This document shows positions 33,860 through 45,229 of a DNA stretch of 64,000 nt, piece by piece. The position numbers and the translations under genes were made by a program. The notes beneath the pieces were generated by a model. The model searched no databases. It was not told where the DNA came from and was given only the letters and a program-made list of their open reading frames with translations. How positions within the stretch are numbered: the stretch's first letter is position 1; each line of letters begins with the position of its first letter. Source of the DNA: Gigaspora rosea (Eukaryota > Glomeromycota > Glomeromycetes > Diversisporales > Gigasporaceae); assembly GCA_003550325.1 (NCBI GenBank), contig QKWP01000677.1:9007-73006 (forward strand). Reading direction: 5' to 3'.

Positions 33860-36600
33860 TAAAGAATATGCTACAAGTTTTTTATATTAATTATCATGAT
33901 ACAATTTGTGAAGCATTTCAAGAACTTGAAAATTATATACCATGTTCAAAACCCACAAGTATAGATAAAGTGGCAAAGGATTTTGGGCTTTTAGAAGCCA
34001 TTCTTTGATGTATAGTTAAAAATGGTGAACCTTTGAACAGTCAAGGTCTTCCCTCTATTCTTACTAACTATGAGAAGGAGCAGCTAGTTAGTTGGCTATT
34101 GTATTAATATGCAAAAGCTTACATTTGGGTTAACTAAATCTGGAATTAACTATTGCATAATAGAAATTATGCATTAAAATAAATGCCTATACCCATTTAG
34201 TAAAAAAGGGCCAGGTCAAGATTGGTGGTTTTATTTTATGAAAAATCATCCCGAGTTGTTATTTTGTACTCCCCAAAAAATTATCTGAAGCACATGTGCA
34301 AAAATCCAATGCAATTATTATTAGAGACTATTCGAAAAGCTTAAACAAATAATAAATAAAAATTACTTATATTTATGCAAATTTGGAATATAAATGAGAC
34401 TAGATTTATCCTTTCATCTAAGTTAACAAAAGTCATTGCAAAGAAAGGTGCCTGTAAGTTCACAAAGTTGCACACAGAACTTCGTATGAGCATATTTTAG
34501 CTGTATTAACAATATTAGCTGCTAGAATGTGCATTCCACTCTTGCTTATTTATAAAGGTATTTGTGCAATTCCCAACCTATTGAAAGGTACTCTTTCTGG
34601 AACTGTGATAGGCTTTACAGCTGTGTGAAGAACCTATTTTAAAAGTATCTAAATCATTTTGTTAGGGAGCTTTTAGAAATTACGTAATTTTTGGGTGGGT
34701 GGGGTCGCCAAAATATCAGGTTATAATTCTGGTCAAAATTTTATAATTCTGGCCAAAAGTATAAAATAATAAAATTAAAATTATTGATAACTTTTGATCT
34801 ACTGGGCCAATTTAGATGAATTAATTACCAAAATGCTCGTCTCAATGAGACGATTCTAGCAAGCCCAAAATCGTTAAAATCTAATCACAGTATCCCAAGA
34901 TTGTTCAACTTTTGTGTAATTTTAATAGTAATTTTTTAGAATCACTAAGTAAATTTCTTTAATATTGAATAACTTTTGATCCACTGGTCCATTTTGGATG
35001 ATTTAACTACCAAAATGTTCGTCTCAGTAAGATGATTCTAACAAGCCCAAAATCGCCAAATTCCAATTACAGAATCCTAAGATCGATAAAGATTTGTATT
35101 GTTATTAACAATACAAATCTTTATCGATCTTGTGATCCTGTGATTGGAATTTAGCGATTTTGGGCTTGTTAGAATCGCTCACTGAGATGAACATTTTGGT
35201 AGTTAAATCATTCAAAACGGACCAGTGGATCAAAAGTTATTCAATGTTAAAGAAATTTACTTAGTGATTCTAAAAAATCACTATTAAAATTATACAAAAG
35301 TTGAACGATCTTGGAATTCTGTAATTAGATTTAACGATTTTGGGTTTGTTAGAATCATCTCGTTGAAACGAGCATTTTGGTAGTTAAATCATACAAAATG
35401 GACATGTGAATCAAAAGTTATTATCAATTCAAAAAATTGGACATATAAATAATTTTTAAAAAAATATAAAATTTGATTGGCTAATAGGGTATCAGGTGTG
35501 GGTGGGTGGGTAAAATTTTAAAATTTATTAGTAACAAAAAATTACATAATTTCTGGAAGCTCCCTTAGCTCAATCCTGCCTATTCATCTAGTGTTATTGA
35601 TACTTGATAGCCACAAAAGCTATATGAGCTATATGAGTATTGATTTTGTTCAAAAAATAGCTATATGCACTTCCTCTTCATACAACACATATTCTACAGC
35701 TATACGAAATTCCTTTTGTGAATCTAAAGAGACAATAAAAAAAGAAAGTGATAAATATCACAATACAACCAAAAAAAACTCATAAACAAATATACTTTCG
35801 CTAAAGTATTTGGCCTTGCACATAATGAAACTTATACACTAGCAGCAATTTGTAATGTTTTTAAAGGTACAGACATTTGGTTCTTTAATCCTGATACCAT
35901 TAACCTAGATCGTTTAGACCCTTACTAGCAACAAAAAGATTCGATATTGTTGCACCTTCATATAGTTTATCTTTTTTATAGTTTACTAAACCTTTTTAGC
36001 TACTACAATTGTTTAGTTCTAATTTTTATCCCACCTGCTTGAATGTTACTTAGTTAAATTAAGAAATAAGTTACTTAAAAACAAAAACAAATCACTAAAA
36101 AACCAACTTGCATTTACAAAAAAAGAATTAGAAGCTTACAAAGTCCTGAAACATCATCTTTGTACTTAGTTCTCAAATATACAATTCCTTATGCCCTACG
36201 ATCCAAAATTCTGGAAACACTTTTAGAAAATTATTCTGAATTTGTGCTGCCTGCTCCAAAAAGGAGAAAACTCTCCTTTTTGCATAGTTACTTACTAACA
36301 AAGAAAGCCTATAGCATTTAAAGAGGTAAAAGAGGAGGCCAAAAGAAAGATCACAGAGAAGACCAAAAGAAGGAAGTGTAGCCCAAAAAAAGCTGTGTAG
36401 CAGTTAGATTAAGCACAAAAAAAAGCAGAACCAAAAAAAAAAGAAAATGAACAAAAAAAGGTAAGACAGCAAAGAAAAAAAAGAATTAGACCGAAAAAGG
36501 CAAAAAAAGAAAAGCATCAGAGAAAGAAAAAATTGAATTTGTCAAAATACCCAGATTGCCTTGATTATAGTCATTCCAAAATAGGATGTTATATTCTTAA
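33860..36600 (+). pseudogene. pogo-like (Tc1/mariner superfamily) transposase relic, split by a foldback element
   Basis: In order, with stops and frameshifts between blocks: HTH-like SIDKVAKDFGLLEA, SILTNYEKEQLVSWL, the CENPB-type block GPGQDWWFYFMKNHPEL, the first DDE-domain block (IWN-E-TRFI, where family members have DET), EHILAVLTILAARMCIPLLL, then after the 900-bp insertion LLILDSHKSY, the PLHTTHILQ motif, and FAKVFGLAHNETYTLAAICN/GTDIWFFNPDTI, matching the end of the DDE domain. A lysine-rich tail follows at 36300-36540. The order and motifs fit CENPB/jerky-like pogo transposases, usually about 450-550 residues. Element ends were not found with confidence; a Tc1-type end (inverse CAGAGGTTTGCAAAAAAAC) lies at about 37219-37237 but lacks a partner. 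Confidence 0.78.
34665..35564. mobile_element. Foldback element, 900 bp, TTA flanks, inside the pogo relic
   Basis: Ends GGGAGCTTTTAGAAATTACG and, inversely, GGGAGCTTCCAGAAATTATG; TTA flanks both sides (34662-34664, 35565-35567), as in PIF/Harbinger-type elements. The two arms (about 440 bp) are inverted almost throughout and meet near 35108. Each arm contains two successive copies of a unit starting TAACTTTTGATC.ACTGG and including TTAACTACCAAAATG, so four copies are arranged two forward, two reversed. Confidence 0.88.
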
Positions 36601-36644
36601 TTCATAACTGAATTTATTACAAATTAAACATAGATTGTGAATAT

Positions 36645-37030
36645 ATAAATATATCTTGGATTAATTAATTTGTAACTGCGGTTACTGTAACCCATCCCAA
36701 CATGCCAATCAAATTCTAAGATCAGATGTAATGTTACACATTTGAAAAAGTCAAAACAAACATTCATTTTGCCAAAAATTGCTTCTAAATCAAAATTTCC
36801 CATATGAAACTACCTTTCGGTTTCTAGCAAAAAAAATTTCTTGCTAAATTTTAATGTAACTAAAGCCCTCTCTAACCCAAAGCCTTATACCAAGCCTCAC
36901 TCTAACTCTAACCTTAATCGCACGGTTTTATTTTTATAGAAAGTTTGGTTTAAAAGTCACATTACACCTGATCTTAGTATTTACGGTTATAAATTTATAC
37001 TGTAACCTACGGTTACAAATCAATTAATCC
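36645..37030. mobile_element. Nested MITE pair
   Basis: The outer inverted pair is GGATTAATTAATTTGTAACTG / GGATTAATTGATTTGTAACC, in part with CGGTTAC. The inner pair is CTAAGATCAGATGTAATGTT / CTAAGATCAGGTGTAATGTG, of the GATCAGGTGTAAC family. The centre has degenerate TAACCC-like sequence. Confidence 0.7.
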
Positions 37031-37236
37031 ATATATCTTTACTAAAAATAAATGAGTTTAAATAGTAGCAACTTTAATTTTGTAAAATACCCATATTTAT
37101 CTTAATAGTTTACAACTTTTTTGCTATAAATATACTAGTTTTAACCTTTTAAATAAAAATTTTTTTTATAAAATTTGATGTATTGGTTGCTATACAATAA
37201 GTAAATTTGTGATTTCAAGTTTTTTTGCAAACCTCT

Positions 37237-37640
37237 GTATAATATATATTATGTATATTTTATATATATATTATATACAGTATAGAAAGTTAGTTTTCAC
37301 AGAGTTCTTATGAGAACATTGTTATGAATTTGTAAATAGTAAAATTTTTTTACTGTTCACTATTAAAAAGTTTTTTAAAAACAATAAAATAATAATATCA
37401 TTTTTATAAGTATAATAATTAGCTATATAATTTTATGGCAAAACCAAAAATTGATAAAAATTCTTTGTTAATTTTGATAAAAGGAATTTCAATTTGCTAT
37501 AATAGCAACAACAACAACTACTTTTATTGATGTTTTTTTTTTTTTTTAGTAAGAACACTAACAAATTGGTTGAGACACTTGTAGCTAATATACTGTTCTT
37601 ATGAGAACAGTTTTTGAGCCTAAAATTTTTACTTTATGGG
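37237..37640. other. AT-rich sequence with two short hairpins, no gene
   Basis: GTTCTTATGAGAAC, a stem-loop, occurs at about 37303 and again at about 37592 (extended to CTGTTCT..AGAACAG). Otherwise (TA)n and simple sequence. Confidence 0.5.
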
Positions 37641-37950
37641 TCTATATTATTTCACTAAAAATCACTTTACTGGCATAACTTTTTACTAACAAATACTTAC
37701 TGACAAATTCATTTTACTAGCAGTTTGTTTTACTGAAGCTCATTTCACTAACAAGTTTTTTTTTAAAAAGCACACTAAATTTAGTACTAATTCTATCTAA
37801 TTCTACTTAGACCCTAATGATAATGCTGAATTACTTTGTTAGTAAAATGAGCTTTGGTGAAATAAACTGTCAGTAAAATAAACTTGTCAGTAAATAATTA
37901 TCAGTAAAAGGTTATATCAGTAAAGTGATTGTTTGTAAAATAACTGCTAC
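37641..37950. repeat. Inverted arrays of a TTTACTGACAAG-type motif
   Basis: CATTTTACTRRCA-like units recur about every 20-25 bp from 37660 to 37760 in one orientation and from 37845 to 37945 in the other, around a 70-bp centre. The arrangement resembles 27471-28156 although the motif differs. No target duplication was located. Confidence 0.6.
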
Positions 37951-38539
37951 CCATCTTTATATATGTAATCAGAAGTAATATCTAGGGGTTAGTAAAATTT
38001 ATGGGGAGGCCAACTTATTATAAACATATAGCTAATAAAATGTTGCATAATTATTTGTATAACAATCATATAAATATATAATAAAAATATTATTCGGTTG
38101 TATTAATTGACTACTGATTCAAGACAGGCTGTTGTCACTTTCTATTTCTGCCACTTGGTAGGTTTGTATAGGAATTGAGCACATGTTGGTGTTTGCAAAA
38201 ACTAAATATCACTCTTAAATAATAAAAGTTATCTCAAATTCTGAATTTATTAACCTATATGTGTTCATTTTAAACATTCCATTATAATAGATTACAAGCT
38301 ATTTTTTATATGAATATAAGGCCATTATCTATGTATATACACTATTATTATTGTACGGGTCTTAAGTAACAACCTGTACTTTTTTCATTCATTTATTGGC
38401 ACATGCTTAAGGAATAAATAAATCAGAACACTTTCATATTTGATAAAAATTTGATAGTGTCCTGATTTAATTATTTTATTTTTATTATTAAAGTATTTGC
38501 CTTTACATTTTTAAAATATTAGGGCATTTGTGCTATAGG

Positions 38540-38815
38540 TCATTTTTAAATTTTTATTGGATGATATTGGCATTAATTAGTTTTCACTTTTTTTTAGGGT
38601 TTTGTTTCTTTAAATTTTTATTAAATAGAATCACATACCGGCATTATTGGATTTTTGTTTTTTTTCTTAAATTTTTATTGGACAAGTTATACACTTAGAT
38701 CTTTGCTTTTAGACCTTCGGCTTCTTTAAAATTCTTTAGTTATTGGATTTTTGTCTTTTTTTTTGTAAATTTTTATTGTACAAGTCATACATTATTGGAT
38801 CTTTGCCTTTAATAT
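38540..38815. repeat. Degenerate tandem repeat, unit about 85 bp
   Basis: TTAAATTTTTATTGGACAAG and TATTGGATTTTTGTTTTTTTT recur together at least three times, with a more diverged first unit. No coding frame. The preceding 37951-38540 is AT-rich without a gene. Confidence 0.6.
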
Positions 38816-38903
38816 TAAAGCATTACATAAATTTTTACGCACATGATTAGTATTTTGCATAGTACAAATTTTTTAAATTGTAATGATTTTTTCATATGCG
38901 CTT

Positions 38904-40031
38904 TAGAGTTTAGACCCGGGTTGTAGTAAACCGGGTACCCGTGTCAAAACGGTTCACCCGGGTCAAGATTTTACAACCCAGGTCAAAATCAGGTTTAAAA
39001 TCATAGAAGGGCATTCATTCGATTGGTTAAGTTTTATAGGTATATCCATGATGTCCATAATAATTTTACACTATATAATAAGTAGCTGCGCAAAGTAGTT
39101 GCGCGGAACCAGAAACAGGGAAGTCAGTATGTTAAGATGCCGGATATTATGTACAGATAGAATTATCTAACATATTTTTTTTAAACGCCCATTAGATTTT
39201 GTTTATATAACTATTGTAACCATCCGGATAGTTTATGGTAGTCAAATTTTGATTTGCAATCGGGTTAAGGCATATATGTTCAGTGTCAATTTCATATTTT
39301 TATTTTATAAAATTAATATATGCAAATTACGTGAGGGCACGAATTATTTGGATCTGAATCAGGATATCACTTAATTTGTATGATTATTTATGCAATCAAT
39401 TTAAGAGTTAGATTACAAAGCAATGTAGAGAAGGCATAAATAAGGTATTAATTTTAAGGTTATCTAATGAGAGAACAATAATAATAGTTTTTAAGGGCCA
39501 ATGAGATGTTAGTAAAATTAACAAATGCTACATCAATAAATTATTTTGTAGTGATGAATAAGATTAATCCGAGTATAACGGTAAGAGTAATGAGGTTTTA
39601 TAATGTAACTTCGTCATAAAGGCTTTGAAAAATCGATTACGCTAAAATAATTGAGAAAAATAGAGCTATTTGCTCTAGACATCCGAAAGCCCACAAGACA
39701 TTCTTTACTATTAATTAAATATAAATAACCCCTGTCACTATCTGATTACTATTCTGATCATAAGATCTTAAAAATTAATTCTTATATGGTACTGCATATA
39801 GTTTTTATTTTGCATAGTTGACTGAACACTCCAATTTTTTGTACGCACGGTAATCATTATTAGCATCACACTTTGATCTTGTGATCTGTTCACCCAATAA
39901 TCCACAGTTTGAAGAGGTTCACTTCTCTCAACTCCAGGACCCTTATATGCAACCCGTTTTCACCTGGGTCACCTGATTTCAAATCACACGGGTAACCCGG
40001 GTGACAATTTTGCATCCGGGTCTAACCTCTA
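38904..40031. mobile_element. Non-autonomous hAT element, 1128 bp
   Basis: Ends TAGAGTTTAGACCCGGGTTG and, inversely, TAGAGGTTAGACCCGGATGC. The flank ATGCGCTT (38896-38903) is repeated as ATGCACTT (40032-40039), an 8-bp target duplication with one change. Subterminal CCCGGGT / ACCCGGG motifs recur in about 100 bp at each end. The interior is AT-rich with no transposase. Confidence 0.87.
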
Positions 40032-40039
40032 ATGCACTT

Positions 40040-41117
40040 TTTGTATTTGCAGTTAATGTTATCTAATTGTAAAGAAGATTGCATAATAATCACTTCTTGA
40101 ACATTTACGTATGTTGAAAAAACATTCGTTATAGAAAATTTTTGTGCTCGTTATATCTGAAGGTGTTATAGGAATATTCAAATCTCCAAGGTCAACTGTA
40201 CTATAGTATTTAATTCTAGAAATTTATAAGTAATTTAATAATATCAGAATTGTATCCAAGCAATATTTTTTATTTGAGAAACTTGCAGTGGGAATGCCTT
40301 TTAATCGTTTTCTTGAATTTTTTGGATTTATGTAAAAACCTTAATACAAATAATCAAAGGCTTCACGTACTTATAAAGAATTTATGATGACTATTAGTCG
40401 ATCTGCTAAAATATTTGGAAAACATTTCTTCAAATGCATTATGAGCAAAAATTAATAATCTTGAGATTTAGTTATCAGATAGAGTTTTTGCAAAGTACAA
40501 AAAAGTAAATAATAAAATCATAAAAATAGGTATTTTATTTTGACATAATGATATAATTTATGGCATTGATATTAAATTTACAATCATCAAATTTAGAATT
40601 AACTTAAGTTGCTTTTAAGTTTCATACCAATTTGTGTTGCATTTAGAATTCTGTTCCAATTTAAGTGGATTTTAAATCTGCAATAATTCCATTTCAATGT
40701 ACGACATGTATATTATTATAAAGCATATTTATTAATTTATATATTTTTATACGATTTTAAAGTAAATAATAATCTTATTTTTAATCTAACCCTAAACTAT
40801 TTCTATTTCTAACAAATCTCGCTTTTAATTACCCGAACCTATTTTTAATCCTAGTTTTAAACCCATCTCTATTTATAACACTAAATCCAATCTATTTAAT
40901 CACACTATAACCCAAATCTAACTATTATGCTTGTTCCAAATCTAACTATTCATTATATCCTAAGGGTAATCATTTTGGTTAATTATACATTGTCTTGAAA
41001 ACAATCGTTAAAGTAAACAGAATTAAACTTTACTCATATTAGTATTTATTAAATAATTAAATAACTATAGCTAATTTATTAAATGATTAAATTATTACAG
41101 ATTCTCTTAAAACACAG
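40040..41117. other. AT-rich sequence, no gene seen
   Basis: Repeated CTAACCCTAAACTATTTCTATTTC-like wording at 40770-40960 (degenerate TAACCC/ATCTAACTATT repeats) is the only structure noticed. Confidence 0.5.
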
Positions 41118-41394
41118 TTGCTAAGAAAGTTATCTTTTTCAAAATTTTTTATTACTATCATGCTTAGCCTGGCCATCGAATCACTATATCAAAAAACCAC
41201 AAAGAATACTATTGAATTGCCACAAGAATACCATAGAATCACTACAAAAATGTCATCGAAACATTGCAAGAGTTACTACAAGAGTGCCAACGAACTCCTA
41301 TATCGAATCACTGTTAAGTTACTACAAGAACGGGAGACACCAGAGAAACTCTGGGACAATTACAAAGATTAGAAATGTTTTTAATGCAAAATAA
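41118..41394 (+). pseudogene. Unrecognised exon-like fragment
   Basis: This short block has higher GC than its surroundings and is open in two forward frames. One reads MLRKLSFSKF then SLAIESLYQKTTKN; another contains IETLQELLQECQRTP and LGQLQRLEMFLMQ, helical and Leu/Gln-rich, with a stop between. A 30-bp motif (CACTACAAAAATGTCATCGA / TACTACAAGAGTGCCAACGA) is weakly repeated. It may be the remains of a coiled-coil or repeat protein; the function cannot be told. Confidence 0.25.
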
Positions 41395-41630
41395 AAAAAA
41401 GCAAAAAAAAATTAAAAAAAAACACTTATACTTATGATTATCATTCTTTTGTAGGTTACCAAGAGTATGTAATAGAGACGAAGAGTAGAGATCTAGATCT
41501 AGGTATATAAAATGAAATGATATTATTAAAGAATATTATTAATAATGAAAAAAAACTTAAAGGCTTTGAGTTGTGTATATGATCTCTTACTTTTTATCTT
41601 ACAATAATTGAGCATGAATTTATAATTAAT

Positions 41631-42160
41631 TAGTGATCCATTTAAGAACTATAGTTTTTTATAATAAAATTTGGGGCATATTTAATATAAGTCTTATAAT
41701 AGAGTGGAATCTGGCACTATTCTAAGTGAAGTTGCTTTTTTACTAAGCTAACCTTTCTTCAACTTTTAACAAAAGTTGTGGAGCAAGTTTTTGTGATTCT
41801 AATGGTAGTAAGATCAGTAAAGTTAATCCGATGGTTCTTGAGATATTTTAAGTTTTCTCCTTACATTCATATAAATTTCTTTACAAATTGTAAAGAAATT
41901 TATATGATTGTAAAGAGATAATTTAAAATATCTCAAGAACCACTGGATTAACTTTACTGATCTTACTACCATTAGAATCACAAAAACTTGCTCCACAACT
42001 TTTGTTAAAAGTTGAAGAAAGGTTAGCTTAGTAAAAAAACATCTTCCTTAGAGAGCAGCGCCAGATTCTACTCTATTATAAGACTTATATTAAATATGCC
42101 CAAATTTTATTATAAAATATTATAAAAAACCTATAGTTCTTAGATGGATCACCAATTAAG
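41631..42160. repeat. 530-bp palindrome
   Basis: Two arms of about 260 bp, inverted with few differences, meet near 41893 (TTTACAAATTGTAAAG). The outer ends are AGTGATCCATTTAAGAACTA and, inversely, GGTGATCCATCTAAGAACTA. Each arm includes TTAACTTTACTGATCTTACT and CTTGCTCCACAACTTTTGTT, the block shared with the other palindromes here. Confidence 0.9.
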
Positions 42161-42322
42161 TTTTTTTAACAATAAAAGAACAGCTATAAAATTTCTTTAT
42201 GATTAATTACTTAACTTTGTCAATTTCGAGTTTTGAATAAAAAAGAAATCCCACATCAGCAAAATAAATATACAAAATCTTTGAAAGAAATTGCATACCT
42301 AAATCTTTTGAAAATTTTGGTA

Positions 42323-42498
42323 CAGTCAGACCCCCCTAAATGCTACCCTCCTAAATACAATACCTCTCTAAATGCACGTCTTTTTTTGGGCCCAACTAAT
42401 ATTACATTTATAGATTTTTACCTCCCTAAATGCAATACCTCTCTAAATGCACGTGGCAGAGCTGGTCCTGATGACGTGCATTTAGGGAGGTCTGACTG
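42323..42498. mobile_element. pogo-type MITE, 176 bp, TA target duplication
   Basis: Ends CAGTCAGACCCCCCTAAATG and, inversely, CAGTCAGACCTCCCTAAATG, with TA at 42321-42322 and 42499-42500. CAGTC.RACCTC ends are typical of pogo/Fot1-type transposons. CTAAATGCA is repeated inside near both ends. Confidence 0.9.
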
Positions 42499-42534
42499 TA
42501 TGTATTTCTTTTGAAATATTCGGAATATAAGACC

Positions 42535-43135
42535 CATGGATCGATAGCGTTATGGTTGGCTTCCAGGTTGCTAAGTCACTCCAGTCGCAAGGTCGCCGGT
42601 TCAAGCCCCACCAGAAATATAAATTCTATACAAGATCACGAGACAGACGGTTTGGACTAGGATGCAAGGACCACAATTGGCGACACAGCCACATAGCGTG
42701 TGTGATTTCTCGATTTGGATACTTCCGGTGAAACTCCAGTTGAATTTGGATACTTCCAGTGAAATTCCGGTTGAAGGCAAAGTTCCGGTGAAACCCTCCG
42801 GTTAAATAAGGTCAGCTGGTTGTAAAACCAGTTGTGAAAATCTACGAAGTACGTTATGCAACTCTAATAAAAAAAAGAGCTGCAGGATCTGGACCTAAAA
42901 GACCTGCTTTAATTCAAAGCAAAAGGATGACCGAAGCAAGGGACTAAAGTCTGCCTTAATAAGTCGGACGGAAAGCAGAGTAGTCCTGTACTGCCTCCAG
43001 GATGAAAATTTCTGAAAGGACTAAATGGGTTTGGAAATCGGGACGCTGGATGGATATAGTAAGAATAGAAAAGGGTCCGGCGGACCTGAGTACAGATTAG
43101 GGATGTATGGATGACTCTTAGATAGTTCAGTTAAA
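42535..43135 (+). mobile_element. tRNA-derived SINE, copy 1
   Basis: A tRNA-like head has an A-box-like TAGCGTTATGG (42545-42555) and a B box GGTTCAAGCCC (42598-42608) followed by CACC. The body is notably GC-richer than the neighbourhood and has a 30-bp motif (GGATACTTCCGGTGAAACTC) repeated three times at 42715-42810. GCAAGGTCGCC before the B box matches the second copy (48590-48905, minus). An A-rich stretch at about 42866 may mark the end of the core; the GC-richer sequence to 43135 may belong to it or to another insert. Confidence 0.65.
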
Positions 43136-43549
43136 TTAGGAAAATAGATTATCAAACATGTAACAATAAAATTGATCTTAATAAATGAGCACCAAACCGC
43201 ACCTCTAGCATAGTGAACTAGGGTTTAAAAAAAATATATATATTTGGAATATATTGCGAAATAATGCAAAATAATGCAAAATATATTGCATAATATTGCG
43301 AAATAAACCAAATAAAACAATGCAAACCTCTATCTAATTATCTCATTTTGGTTCACAGAAGGTAATATTTCACATATTATTGTGTAAATCTGCAATTTAT
43401 CACAATATTTTGCAATATTATGCATATTTTCAAAAATTTTTAAAATTTTCAAATTATTAAATTTTATATTTTTATTTATTATTATTTTTTTTGGGGTTTT
43501 ATAATTTGCAGCCATGGTGATGTACCACTGCCCTTGATCAACCAATTAG
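43136..43549. other. AT-rich spacer, no gene seen
   Basis: Short hairpin-like ATTGCGAAATAATGCAAAATA repeats occur at 43250-43430. GCAAACCTCTA at 43322 resembles a Tc1-type end without a partner. Confidence 0.45.
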
Positions 43550-43790
43550 AATGCAGGATCAGATGTAATGTGAAATTGAAGTGATTACGATTTTTTTCAA
43601 AAATCGGCTATAGCACAAAATTTTGCCTATGAAATCATCTCTTATGCACTAACAAAAAAATTCCTCTCAAAATTTTGGATTAGCATTTTTTGCTAAATCG
43701 CCCTACCCTAACCCTATCCCTACCCTAACCCTAAACTAACGAATTAATTAATTGTTTTGATTTCATGTTACACTAGATCTTATCCTTTAA
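43550..43790. mobile_element. MITE of the GGATCAGGTGTAAC family
   Basis: GCAGGATCAGATGTAATGTG at the left, and inversely AAGATCTAGTGTAACATG at the right. The interior has a telomere-like CCCTAACCCTATCCC tract at about 43702-43735. Confidence 0.72.
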
Positions 43791-45023
43791 TTTGTTATGC
43801 AGGCATGTTTGCCTGCGGAAATTTTAAAATTTTAAATTTTTTAAATAAAACCTTAAATATTAATTTTAGCTATATACTTTCTAAGTAAAAAATATAATAT
43901 TAGTTTTGTTTTATCAACTTCATTATAAAATTTTTAAAAATTATTAAAAAACTTTGGTGTAATAAAAGTTTAAAGTTTTTGTTTTGAAATTTTTACTATA
44001 GAAATTTTTCTTTAGGTTTTCTCAAATTTTATATGTTCCCATCTATAAAAAAAATTTTCACTTCTAATAAGCATAGCGGACATTTGTTTTAATTGGTCAA
44101 CAAAATGTAAACAAGTAAACAATATGCATAATGTAGATTATCGTATTACCTGTGATGCCCATGATAATTAACCAATCAAATTAATATTAGAAAATAAACC
44201 TTTGCTTACAAAGCAATAATTACACAAAGAACTTATCGCATAAGGTTAGAAAATAGATAAATATGTGTAGAGTAGAATGAATATAATATTTATTATTAAA
44301 TACTAAACTCATTAAAGAGTTAATACGTGAATAAATTATTAGCAAAACTATCTGTTTTTTTATTTAATATCTTTTGAAAAATAATTTTATTTCATTATGA
44401 CGTTTATTAGAGATACAACATGACCTTTAGCACATATAATTAATAAAACAATAATACTCATATACTGTACATACTATCAACCTACTACTTAATCTGAAGT
44501 TACTAATGTTTTACTCTACTGTATGACAGTATATAAGTAGCTGTGTGACATTGTCACGCTAAACCAGGAACAGACGAATATTAGCTTCATTAAGAAAATG
44601 TTGGACAACTCCAATACAGAATACTTTTTTACTGGTATGCACCCGATATTTATTGATTCAACCTGTGTAATGTGGATAAAATGCCAAATGAGATGTTAAC
44701 AACTCATATTAAATACTTAGACCAATTAGACCAATGAACAATTACTAACCTTAAACTAAGGATACTTTTAATGTAATTGGATAGCATAAGTGTTATGATT
44801 AATTCTGCGATCTCCACTGTAATTTTGCTGAAGTCTGACAAAAAAAAGATGGCTTCAACATTAAAAATTGAGTTCCGACCTGTAATAATAATCTATGTGC
44901 TTGAAAGAATCTTATATTCTATGAATAAAAATTGAAACGAGAGATTAATTAATACGTATATTAATTGATAATGTTCAATTGATTAAATAAGAAAATACTT
45001 AATTAAATATCATATAAAAACCT
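43791..45023. other. AT-rich sequence, no gene seen
   Basis: 1.2 kb with stops in all frames and no repeat ends identified. AGTAGCTGTGTGACATTGTC at about 44536 loosely resembles AGTAGCTGCGCAAAGTAGTT at 39084 inside the hAT element. Confidence 0.5.
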
Positions 45024-45229
45024 GACAATGCGACTTAGTCGGGCAAAAAAAAGTGTCGGTCCCGTGATTGTCATGATTGGAACTTGAATTTATAAACATC
45101 AAAATTTAGCGTTAATTGATATCAATACTGTTTATCAAAATATTAGCATATTTTCGATATTTATTGATTCAAGTTTCAATCATGACAATCACAGGACTGA
45201 CACTTTTTTTCGGCCTGACTAAGTCGCAT
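45024..45229. mobile_element. MITE, about 205 bp, TIR about 60 bp
   Basis: TGCGACTTAGTCGGGCAAAA and, inversely, TGCGACTTAGTCAGGCCGAA; both continue through AGTGTC, CCTGTGATTGTCATGATTG and ACTTGAAT. It lies at the 3' edge of the kinase/Sel1 pseudogene and appears to truncate its Sel1 part. Confidence 0.85.

Noticed and set aside
33860-34110. Short exon of a host CENPB-domain gene
   Set aside because: The following blocks form a decayed full-length pogo transposase, so a transposon origin explains it better.
37641-37950. Regularly spaced short repeats suggesting a CRISPR array
   Set aside because: The organism is eukaryotic, units are imperfect and invert half-way, spacing varies and there are no Cas genes.
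42535-42620. Functional tRNA gene
   Set aside because: The B box is good but no acceptor stem or complete cloverleaf can be drawn; it fits a SINE head.
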